Part shown: in pieces, positions 55,038 through 64,000 of the stretch
How positions within the stretch are numbered: position 1 is the stretch's first letter
Layout of the letters: every line of letters starts with the position of its first letter
Assembly (NCBI GenBank): GCA_902615145.1
Contig: CACMNK010000003.1
Coordinates: forward strand, 1-64,000
DNA length: 64,000 nt
Origin: an uncultured Pelagibacteraceae bacterium
Lineage (GTDB): Bacteria > Pseudomonadota > Alphaproteobacteria > Pelagibacterales > Pelagibacteraceae
Reading direction: 5' to 3'
Translations under genes and position numbers: made by a program
Notes under the pieces: model-generated
Told to the model about the DNA's origin: nothing
Databases searched by the model: none
The model's input: only the letters and a program-made list of their open reading frames with translations

Positions 55038-57439
55038 AAATCACATTTGACTGGCTTAAAGATCATTTAAAAACAAATTTAAAAGAAAAAAATCTTTTAG
55101 AACAACTTACCAATGTTGGATTAGAGGTAGAAGGAGTACAAAATCTTTCTTCAGATAAAGAACTTTTTACAGTCGCTAAAATTATTAAAACAATAAAGCA
55201 TCCAAATGCTGATCGGCTAAAAGTTTGCGATGTTGATGTCGGAGAAAAAAAATTTAAAAAAGTTGTATGTGGGGCTGCTAATGCAGTTGAGGGACTAATT
55301 ACAGTATATGCACCTCCAGGATCAATTATCCCGAAAACTAAAACAAAATTAGTTGTGGCTAAAATAAGAGGAGTTACCTCTTATGGAATGCTTTGTTCAG
55401 AGTCTGAATTAAATTTATCTGATGAGAGTGATGGTATAATTGAACTATCATCAGGATACAAAAAAATTATTGGCAAGAGTTATTTTTCAAAATCAAAATC
55501 TAACTTGATTGATTTATCTATAACACCTAATAGACCAGATTGTCTTGGCATAAGAGGAATTGCAAGAGATCTTGCTGCTTCAGGCTTTGGAATATTGATT
55601 GATTTTAAGAAAAAAAAAATTAAATCTAATAATAGACATTCTTTAAAAGTCAAAATAAAAAAAGAAAAAAATCAGGGATGTAGCATATTTGGTAGTTGCG
55701 TTATTACTGATGTAAAGAATACTGAAAGTCCTCAATGGCTTAAAGACAAATTGATTTCAATAGGCCAAAAACCAATTTCTGCAATAGTTGATATTACAAA
55801 TTATGTAATGTTCGATCTTAATCGTCCATTGCATGCTTATGATGCTGATAAAATCGAAAAGGGTATTATTGTTCGTAATTCAAAATTGGGAGAGAAATTT
55901 ACTGCTTTAGATAATAAGGATTATAAGCTTGAAGATGGAATGTGTGTAATCAGTGACCATAAAGGTGTTTTAGGACTGGGCGGAATTATTGGTGGAACAA
56001 GATCAGGAACAGAATTAGATACAAAGAATATATTATTAGAGTCAGCTTATTTTAAACCTGGATCAATAAGAACCACGGCAAAAAAATTGAATCTTGATAC
56101 TGATGCAAAGTTTAGATTTGAAAGAGGCATTGATCCATTATCAATTGAGGATGGATTAAATAAAGCCGCAATATTAATTAAAGAAATTTGTGGCGGTAAA
56201 ATCAGTAAAATTGATGTTCAAAAAATTGAAACTCATAAAACAAAAATAATTAAATTTGACATAAATTTAGTTGAAAAAGTAGCAGGTTTTAAAATTTCTA
56301 CTAAAGAAATTTTTAAAATTTTAGAAAATCTTGGTTTCACATTGAAAAAGAAAAAAAATTTTTTTGAATTAACTGTTCCATCATGGAGACCTGATATCAC
56401 GCAAGAAATAGATATTGTTGAAGAATTGGTTAGAATAAGTGGTTATGATAAAATAAGTATTATAGATCCAATCAAGAAAAGAAAGAAGTCTACTTTAAAC
56501 AAATCCCAAAAATTATTTCATTTTTTACAGAGATCAATTGCTTCTAAAGGTTATCTAGAAGCAATAACTTGGTCATTTACAGACTCAAATTACAATGATT
56601 ATTTCAGAGACACTAAAAAAGAAATTAAGATTGTAAATCCAATAAGTACGGAATTAGATGTTTTAAGAAATTCAATATTCTCAAACTTGATAATATATAT
56701 GAATAAAAATCTTGATAGAGGTTTTAAGGATTTATCGATTTATGAAATTGGGCCAACTTTCACTGGTTCTAAGCCAGGTGAACAAAATACTGTGGTATGT
56801 GGTTTGTCATCAGGAAAAAAATCAAGATTATCTTGGATTGAAAAAGAGAGAAATGTTGATGTCTTTGATGTCAAAAAAGATGTAGTCCAAACTTTAATTG
56901 AGGCAGGGTATAAATCAGAAGAATTTTTTATAGACAACAAAACTCCAAATTATTATCATCCTGGTAAATCTGGTAGATTATTTTTAAAAAAAGACGAAGA
57001 CTTAGTAGCAGCTTATTTTGGAGAAATTCATCCAAACATAATTAAAAAGATTGATATGAGAACAGAATCTCTAGTAGGTTTTGAAATTTTTTTAGATAAT
57101 TTGAAATTATCAGTAAAAACCTTAAATGATCAAAAAAATAAATTTAATGTTTCAGATTATCAAAAGTCTGAAAGAGATTTTGCATTTATCATAAACAAAG
57201 ATGTTAATGCACAAGACTTAATTAATGCTATCGCAAGTGTAGACAAGAATTTGATAAGTAATATTAAAGTTTTTGATGTTTATGAAGGTGACAATATTCC
57301 TGAGAATCAAAAATCGATAGCAATAAGTGTTACTATACAATCTATAGAGAAAACATTAAATGACAATGAATTAGAAAGTATTAATAAATTAATTATTGAA
57401 ACAGTAGAAAATAAAACTGGCGCAAAGATCCGTTCTTAA
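55034..57439 (+). CDS. pheT: Phenylalanyl-tRNA synthetase beta subunit
   Basis: An 801-residue protein of normal length. It has the N-terminal tRNA-binding (EMAP-like) domain (about 38-150, [25 protein letters not shown]), the editing/B3-B4 region, B5 domains and the C-terminal ferredoxin-fold anticodon-binding domain (about 710-801, [22 protein letters not shown]). It holds tRNA-Phe and edits mischarged Tyr. It overlaps pheS by 4 bases (ATGA) and lepA follows after 5 bases. Confidence 0.96.
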   Translation: MKITFDWLKDHLKTNLKEKNLLEQLTNVGLEVEGVQNLSSDKELFTVAKIIKTIKHPNADRLKVCDVDVGEKKFKKVVCGAANAVEGLITVYAPPGSIIPKTKTKLVVAKIRGVTSYGMLCSESELNLSDESDGIIELSSGYKKIIGKSYFSKSKSNLIDLSITPNRPDCLGIRGIARDLAASGFGILIDFKKKKIKSNNRHSLKVKIKKEKNQGCSIFGSCVITDVKNTESPQWLKDKLISIGQKPISAIVDITNYVMFDLNRPLHAYDADKIEKGIIVRNSKLGEKFTALDNKDYKLEDGMCVISDHKGVLGLGGIIGGTRSGTELDTKNILLESAYFKPGSIRTTAKKLNLDTDAKFRFERGIDPLSIEDGLNKAAILIKEICGGKISKIDVQKIETHKTKIIKFDINLVEKVAGFKISTKEIFKILENLGFTLKKKKNFFELTVPSWRPDITQEIDIVEELVRISGYDKISIIDPIKKRKKSTLNKSQKLFHFLQRSIASKGYLEAITWSFTDSNYNDYFRDTKKEIKIVNPISTELDVLRNSIFSNLIIYMNKNLDRGFKDLSIYEIGPTFTGSKPGEQNTVVCGLSSGKKSRLSWIEKERNVDVFDVKKDVVQTLIEAGYKSEEFFIDNKTPNYYHPGKSGRLFLKKDEDLVAAYFGEIHPNIIKKIDMRTESLVGFEIFLDNLKLSVKTLNDQKNKFNVSDYQKSERDFAFIINKDVNAQDLINAIASVDKNLISNIKVFDVYEGDNIPENQKSIAISVTIQSIEKTLNDNELESINKLIIETVENKTGAKIRS

Positions 57440-57444
57440 TAAAA

Positions 57445-59253
57445 ATGACAACAATTGATCATATAAGAAATTTTGCAATAATTGCACATATAGATCATGG
57501 CAAATCTACAATAGCAGATAGAATAATTCACAAATGTGGAGGATTGACCGAAAGAGAGATGAAAGCTCAAGTTTTAGACTCAATGGAAATTGAGCGAGAA
57601 AGAGGAATTACTATCAAAGCTCAAACGGTAAAACTTAATTACAAATCTAAAAACGGTAAAGAATATATTTTCAACATAATCGATACACCAGGTCATGTAG
57701 ACTTTAGTTATGAGGTTAGTAGATCTTTATATGCTTGTGAAGGCTCTATACTTATTGTTGACAGTACGCAGGGTGTAGAGGCACAGACATTAGCAAATGT
57801 CTATCAAGCTATGGATATAAACCACGAAATTATACCAGTTTTAAATAAGATTGATTTACCAGCATCAGATTTGGACAGAACAAAAAAACAAATAGAGGAT
57901 GTGATTGGTATTGAAACTGAAAATGCTATTCCTTGTTCTGGCAAAACAGGTGAAGGTATAGATGAAATATTGGAACAAATAGTCAATCAGCTACCTGGAC
58001 CAAATGGTAATTCAAATCAAGATTTGAAGTGTCTGCTGGTGGATAGTTGGTATGACACTTATCTTGGGGTTGTGATTTTAGTTAGAGTTATGGATGGAAA
58101 AATTATTAAAAATATGAAAATAAAAATGCTTTCAACCAATCAAGATTATATTGTTGAAAAAGTAGGTTTATTTACGCCTAAACCAAAAGATGTAAGTGAA
58201 CTAAATTCTGGAGAAATTGGATTCATAACCACTGGAATTAAAGTTTTATCAGATACGAAAGTTGGAGATACAATCTGTGATGCCTCAAAACCAATTGTCG
58301 AGCCTTTGCCAGGTTTTAAACCAAGTAAACCAGTAGTCTTTTGTGGCTTATTTCCTGTTGATAGCTCTGAGTATCAAAAATTAAAAGATGGTTTAGCAAA
58401 ACTACAACTAAATGATGCTAGCTTTTCTTATGAGGCAGAATCTTCATCGGCTCTAGGTTTGGGTTTCAGATGTGGTTTTCTTGGATTATTGCATCTTGAA
58501 ATAATAACAGAGAGGTTAGAGAGAGAATTCGACGTTAACTTATTAACAACCACGCCAGGTGTTGTCTATAAATTAAAACTTAACAATGGAGAAATTAAAG
58601 ATTTACAAAATCCTTCGAGTTTACCTGATCCAACATATATTCAATCGATAGAGGAACCATGGATTAAAGCTACTATAATTACACCAGATAATTATTTGGG
58701 TTCTATAATAAAATTGTGTCAGGATAAAAGAGGAATTCAAACAAATCTTAGCTACTCGGGCAATAGAGCTGTAATTTCTTATGAACTACCTTTAAATGAA
58801 GTAGTTTTTGATTTTAATGATCGAATTAAATCGATGACAAGTGGATATGCAAGTTTCGATTATGAAATACTTGAGCATAGAGAGGGTGACTTAGTAAAAC
58901 TTGGTATTTTAGTTAATAGTGAACCTGTTGATGCATTAGCTATGATGATACATAAAGACTTTGCACAAAAAACTGGAAGAGAGGTTTGTGAAAAATTAAA
59001 AGATTTAATCCCTAGACATAATTTCATGATACCAGTTCAGGCAGCTATTGGGGGAAAAATTATAGCGAGAGAAACCATAAAAGGTTTTAAAAAAGATGTC
59101 CTTACCAAAATCCATGGTGGTGGCGCTACTGATAGAAAAAGAAAGCTTTTAGAAAAACAAAAAAAAGGTAAGGCAAGATCAAAGCAGTTTGGTAGAGTCG
59201 AGATTCCACAAGAAGCATTTATAGGTGTACTTAAAATAAATAAGGAAAAATAA
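57445..59253 (+). CDS. lepA: Elongation factor 4 (LepA), ribosome back-translocation GTPase
   Basis: A 602-residue translational GTPase. The G domain has [33 protein letters not shown] and LNKIDLP; two further domains are EF-G-like, and the C-terminal LepA domain has [29 protein letters not shown]. It acts on stalled or mis-translocated ribosomes and in initiation. It is followed 4 bases later by a membrane-anchored methyltransferase. Confidence 0.97.
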   Translation: MTTIDHIRNFAIIAHIDHGKSTIADRIIHKCGGLTEREMKAQVLDSMEIERERGITIKAQTVKLNYKSKNGKEYIFNIIDTPGHVDFSYEVSRSLYACEGSILIVDSTQGVEAQTLANVYQAMDINHEIIPVLNKIDLPASDLDRTKKQIEDVIGIETENAIPCSGKTGEGIDEILEQIVNQLPGPNGNSNQDLKCLLVDSWYDTYLGVVILVRVMDGKIIKNMKIKMLSTNQDYIVEKVGLFTPKPKDVSELNSGEIGFITTGIKVLSDTKVGDTICDASKPIVEPLPGFKPSKPVVFCGLFPVDSSEYQKLKDGLAKLQLNDASFSYEAESSSALGLGFRCGFLGLLHLEIITERLEREFDVNLLTTTPGVVYKLKLNNGEIKDLQNPSSLPDPTYIQSIEEPWIKATIITPDNYLGSIIKLCQDKRGIQTNLSYSGNRAVISYELPLNEVVFDFNDRIKSMTSGYASFDYEILEHREGDLVKLGILVNSEPVDALAMMIHKDFAQKTGREVCEKLKDLIPRHNFMIPVQAAIGGKIIARETIKGFKKDVLTKIHGGGATDRKRKLLEKQKKGKARSKQFGRVEIPQEAFIGVLKINKEK

Positions 59254-59257
59254 ATTT

Positions 59258-60037
59258 GTGACTTATTTAGTTTTTATTTTGATAATATTGAATATTTTAA
59301 TATTAATTGCATATAATAAAAAAAAAATAAAAAAACACTTTTATAAAACAAAAATCCTAGAAAAAGATATTACAGATTTACACTCAATTTTTAATTTAAA
59401 AAAAGTTAGTAATGATTTAAAAGGGCCCACTAAAAATTCAATTGTTAAAAACTTTTGTATAACGCCTGAAAATCAAATAATTGGCATGACTTCAAACTAT
59501 GAGTCATGGATAATTTCTGTATTAAGTACAATCAGTAAAAATATCTTAGAATTTGGAACTTGTAGCGGAAAAACCACTTATTTAATGGCGTTAAATTCTG
59601 ACAAAGATTCTAAAATTTATACTATAACTTTGAATCCCTCTGATGCTGATAAGATTTATAAAAAAAATGGTGATAGTAAAATTGCACAAAAAAATATAAT
59701 TAATGAGACAATTTATAATAAATTTCTATTCTCAGGCGAACCCGAAGAGAAAAAAATAAAAGTATTTTTTATGAACTCTCTAACATTTGATGAGAGTAAT
59801 TTTTTAGATAAAATGGATCTAATATTTATTGATGGTGGACATACTTTTTCAGTAATTAAAAATGATAGTGAAAAGGCCTTTAAAATGATAAAATCAAAGG
59901 GCGTTGTACTTTGGCACGATTACAATCCAGGTAAAAATTCATCTAAAGACGTTGTTAGATATCTCAATTCTATCTCCAAAAATAAAGAAATTTTCAAAAT
60001 AAAGAATACCTCTTTGTGTTTTTATCAAAAAGATTAA
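59258..60037 (+). CDS. Membrane-anchored class-I methyltransferase-like protein
   Basis: A 259-residue protein with a GTG start. It begins with a transmembrane segment (about 1-19, LVFILIILNILILIAY) and has a Rossmann SAM-binding pattern: ILEFGTCSGKTTYLMAL, a DLIFIDGGHTFSVIKNDSEKAF motif typical of the Methyltransf_24 class, and LWHDYNPG. The DGGH-x-HD pattern fits cofactor and metal binding seen in cephalosporin/cell-surface methyltransferases. The substrate is unknown; surface glycan modification is plausible from the neighbours. It is 4 bases after lepA. Confidence 0.75.
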   Translation: MTYLVFILIILNILILIAYNKKKIKKHFYKTKILEKDITDLHSIFNLKKVSNDLKGPTKNSIVKNFCITPENQIIGMTSNYESWIISVLSTISKNILEFGTCSGKTTYLMALNSDKDSKIYTITLNPSDADKIYKKNGDSKIAQKNIINETIYNKFLFSGEPEEKKIKVFFMNSLTFDESNFLDKMDLIFIDGGHTFSVIKNDSEKAFKMIKSKGVVLWHDYNPGKNSSKDVVRYLNSISKNKEIFKIKNTSLCFYQKD

Positions 60038-60065
60038 ATTTTTATAATTAAGATTGAGAAATATT

Positions 60066-61436
60066 TTAGTCGAACTTCATTTTTTGAATAAAGTTATTCA
60101 AATCTTCAGGTGTTCCTAACCCCCACATTTTATCTACTTTATGAATTTTTATTTTTTTATTTTTCTTTAAAAATTCATTATAAACTGGACAGACATAAAA
60201 CTCATTATTCACTCTAATATTTTTTCTAATCATTTCTTCAGCAGATTTGACGTAATCAGAACCATGTTTCCAATAATAAACTCCAACAGTTGCGTTCCTC
60301 GAAATAACTTTTTTTTCTGCAACTTCTGTTACAAATCCCTCATTATTACATTTTGCATAAGACCATTTTGGATGGATTGCTTCAAAAGTTAAAATTGCAC
60401 CATCTAAATTTTTTGAGTTAAAGTCATAAAATGCTTTTGAACTATTCCAATTAATATATTGATCAGAGTTTGCAATTATTAGTGGATCATCATTGTTGAT
60501 ATACTCTTTAGCTAATAATGTTGTGCAAGCTGCTCCTTCAGTTAAGTGATCTAATTCAATAATTTTGCAATTGGGTTGTAAAATTTTTAAAACACTTTTA
60601 ATATTATATTTTTCCTGATGTTCTTTCTGAATAATAAATATGTAATTAGCTTGTAAATTTAAACTTTCAATTACCCATTGTATCATTGGTTTATTGTCAA
60701 TCTCAATTAAAGGTTTTGGGAATATATAACCAGCATCGAAAAATCTTTTACCTGCTCCAGCCATAGGAATTAAGATATTCATCTTATTATCTTCCCATGA
60801 TACATTTTTTTTATTAATCATTTTTTTAGACGTTAAGTTGAGCCTAATTTTTTTTAAATCTAATTCTTCAATTTTTTTAATCGGTAAAAGTTTAGCTCCA
60901 GAAGAAATGGCAGCTTCCCTACCGTAGTGAGAATCTTCAATTATTAGAGCTTCTGACGGATATATCCCAAACTTAATGAAAATTCTCAGATATATTTCTG
61001 GATTCGGTTTTGGTTTGTTAATGTCTTCATTCGATAATTTAAAGTCTACGTATTTTTCAATGCCAAGTTTATTTAAACAAATATTTAAAGTAGAATTTAC
61101 AGCGTTTGTAGCTACAACAATTTTATATTTATTGTGCAAATTCCTCATTATTTTTATTATTTTATTATTTTTTTTAATCTTTCTTTTAAGTATTTCTGAT
61201 GTTATTTTTTGTTTAAATTTCTGTATCTTTGAAAAAAATTTTTTAGGAAGTTTTTTAGTTTTTTGAAGAAGTTTTAATTTTTCAATTGTAGGTAAACCAT
61301 CAAAAATTTTTACATGATCATCAATAGAAATTTCATCAAAATTATATTTTTTTAATGCTGAATTTAAGGCTTCAAAATGTATTAATTTTGTATCAACTAA
61401 CACTCCATCCAGATCAAATATAATAACCTTTATCAT
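60066..61436 (-). CDS. HAD phosphatase fused to a sugar nucleotidyltransferase
   Basis: A 456-residue two-domain protein. Residues 1-200 are a HAD-type phosphatase/phosphomutase: DLDGVLVDT (Asp8, Asp10), ATNAVNS (about 110), KPKPNPEIY (Lys141) and EDSHYG (Asp168). From Met219 a nucleotidyltransferase domain follows with MAGAGKRFFDAGYIFPKPLIEI, WVIESL, ANSDQYINW and GTPEDLNNF near the end. Together they could dephosphorylate and then activate a sugar phosphate as an NDP-sugar for surface glycans. The sugar is not known. The internal ATG at codon 219 could allow a second product. The downstream gene is a GDPD-like enzyme. Confidence 0.85.
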   Translation of the reverse strand: MIKVIIFDLDGVLVDTKLIHFEALNSALKKYNFDEISIDDHVKIFDGLPTIEKLKLLQKTKKLPKKFFSKIQKFKQKITSEILKRKIKKNNKIIKIMRNLHNKYKIVVATNAVNSTLNICLNKLGIEKYVDFKLSNEDINKPKPNPEIYLRIFIKFGIYPSEALIIEDSHYGREAAISSGAKLLPIKKIEELDLKKIRLNLTSKKMINKKNVSWEDNKMNILIPMAGAGKRFFDAGYIFPKPLIEIDNKPMIQWVIESLNLQANYIFIIQKEHQEKYNIKSVLKILQPNCKIIELDHLTEGAACTTLLAKEYINNDDPLIIANSDQYINWNSSKAFYDFNSKNLDGAILTFEAIHPKWSYAKCNNEGFVTEVAEKKVISRNATVGVYYWKHGSDYVKSAEEMIRKNIRVNNEFYVCPVYNEFLKKNKKIKIHKVDKMWGLGTPEDLNNFIQKMKFD

Positions 61437-61439
61437 GAT

Positions 61440-61865
61440 TTACTTATATTTCCCTATAAAATCTGAGCAAATTCCCAAACAATCAATTTTTTTATAATTA
61501 ACTCTTTCTGGTAAAACACAAATACTTTTAGGTAATATTTTTTTACCTGGATATGTCCAAATATATCCTTTACTTGTTATAGTATAATCATCTTCTTGGT
61601 GCCAAAAATAATGCGCTTTAATTTGCTCTAAAGCCATTAATGCTTCATTTGTTTTTGCGTGGCACCATATCTTATCATTTTGGAGGAAATTTTTATCGAT
61701 TTCAAATTGATTGAAATCGTGACCTAAAAAAAATTTACCATTTTCAAATCTTACATCTACTTCAACGTCAAATCCATTTTCCAGAGCTTCATTAATATAA
61801 TCAGGACTATTTTCTCTATCCTTATCAATATTATTAATATTTCCTCTATGTGAAATTAAATACAT
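61440..61865 (-). CDS. GDPD/PI-PLC-like phosphodiesterase domain protein
   Basis: A 141-residue protein beginning MYLISHRGNINNIDK. The HRG motif, the later ENSPDYINEALENGFDVEVDVR and FLGHD are the metal-binding signature of glycerophosphodiester phosphodiesterases. It is much shorter than a normal GDPD (about 250), yet has a proper stop, and such short versions occur in polysaccharide loci. An ATG seven codons upstream (61886) is possible, but a start a few residues before HRG is typical. It lies 3 bases from the HAD-nucleotidyltransferase gene. Confidence 0.8.
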   Translation of the reverse strand: MYLISHRGNINNIDKDRENSPDYINEALENGFDVEVDVRFENGKFFLGHDFNQFEIDKNFLQNDKIWCHAKTNEALMALEQIKAHYFWHQEDDYTITSKGYIWTYPGKKILPKSICVLPERVNYKKIDCLGICSDFIGKYK

Positions 61866-61929
61866 ATATAACTTTAATATAATCAATTTTATTTTTAATA
61901 ACTATTAGATTATACATTTAGTATTACAT

Positions 61930-62019
61930 GGAGAGGTGGCCGAGTGGTTGAAGGCGCACGCTTGGAAAGCGTGTATAGGGGAAACTTTATCATGGGTTCG
62001 AATCCCATTCTCTCCGCCA
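61930..62019 (+). tRNA. tRNA-Ser (anticodon GGA)
   Basis: A 90-base class-II cloverleaf. Acceptor GGAGAGG pairs with the 3' CTCTCC region, with one G-T at the inner end. The anticodon stem CACGC / GCGTG has loop TTGGAAA, giving anticodon GGA (Ser). It has a long variable arm, and the T arm is ATGGG-TTCGAAT-CCCAT. The CCA is encoded. It precedes gyrB on the same strand. Confidence 0.97.
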
Positions 62020-62046
62020 CTAAAAAGATCACTATTTTCAACCCTA

Positions 62047-62071
62047 ATTAAGTCATTTTAATTGACTTAAT
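62047..62071. repeat. Perfect inverted repeat between tRNA-Ser and gyrB
   Basis: ATTAAGTCA (62047-62055) and TGACTTAAT (62063-62071) are perfect 9-base arms around a 7-base loop. It lies 11 bases upstream of the likely gyrB -35. It could be an operator or a weak hairpin after the tRNA; it lacks the G+C-rich stem and T run of a terminator. Confidence 0.45.
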
Positions 62072-62081
62072 GTATTATAAG

Positions 62082-62111
62082 TGAACAAATTTTTTGAAAA
62101 AATGTTATAAT
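62082..62111 (+). promoter_or_regulatory. gyrB promoter, extended -10 type
   Basis: A perfect TATAAT (62106-62111) preceded by TG at 62103-62104 (TGTTATAAT, extended -10). A weak -35 TGAACA lies at 62082-62087 with an 18-base spacer. Transcription would start near 62118, 16 bases before the ATG at 62134. Confidence 0.65.
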
Positions 62112-62130
62112 AATATTTTCCGATATATAA

Positions 62131-64000
<1,870 letters not shown>

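Overview
The window is a compact, very AT-rich bacterial chromosome segment. Most genes are separated by a few bases or overlap by 1 to 14 bases. There are no insertion sequences, phage genes or CRISPR arrays. Protein content and gene order (irr next to fabA-fabB-fabI, argH-lptM-lysA, mutM-rpsT-dnaA-dnaN, fdxA-carD, coq7, ubiE-ubiB-coaBC-dut) point to an alphaproteobacterium. The A+T content, streamlining and Lys/Asn/Ile-rich proteins suggest the SAR11 group (Pelagibacterales). That placement is inferred from recognition of families, not from a search.

Layout. 1-3158: translation/RNA block (infB 3' end, rbfA, rpsO, pnp). 3201-5432: a secreted C-type-lectin autotransporter. 5435-7934 (minus): fabA-fabB-fabI for unsaturated fatty acids. 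8029-11620: irr-like Fur-family regulator, katG, an Asp/Asn-hydroxylase-like oxygenase and a DUF2061 membrane protein. 11640-11940: two Fur-type boxes in front of a 59-residue Cys-rich protein. 11956-17072 (minus): SH3 protein, ThiF/MoeB-like enzyme, dut, coaBC, ubiB and a frameshifted ubiE. 17105-21159: mutM, rpsT, a 352-bp spacer with three direct repeats, dnaA, dnaN. 21156-24594 (minus): plsC, lysA, tiny lptM, argH. 24619-30139: redox and membrane genes (TlpA-like, HIG1, esterase, HNH, coq7, dsbB, YqaA), tRNA-Leu and an acyl-CoA synthetase. 30258-30477: an independent unit for a 25-residue Lys/Arg peptide with a near-consensus promoter and a hairpin terminator. 30476-34528 (minus): carD, fdxA, TerB-like gene, SUV3-type helicase. 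34774-36609: thioesterase, tRNA-Arg, thiolase. 36817-41119: pyruvate dehydrogenase E1 with its own lipoyl domain, then E2. 41125-48906: DMT permease, uppP, gltD, gltB. 48899-59253: hydrolase, glycosyltransferase and a long translation operon (thrS, infC, rpmI, rplT, pheS, pheT, lepA). 59258-61865: surface-carbohydrate-type genes. 61930-64000: tRNA-Ser and gyrB, cut by the window end.

How it fits together. The most coherent new reading is an iron-linked control region at 7.9-11.9 kb. Two near-consensus Irr boxes flank the irr-like gene: one in the irr/fabA spacer, one between the -35 and -10 of katG. About 3 kb further on, two Fur-type boxes precede an undescribed Cys-rich micro-gene. Other points worth checking are the E1-lipoyl fusion, the lectin autotransporter, the repeats before dnaA, the A7 frameshift in ubiE and several genes under 60 codons (59-aa Cys-rich, LptM, 25-aa basic peptide).
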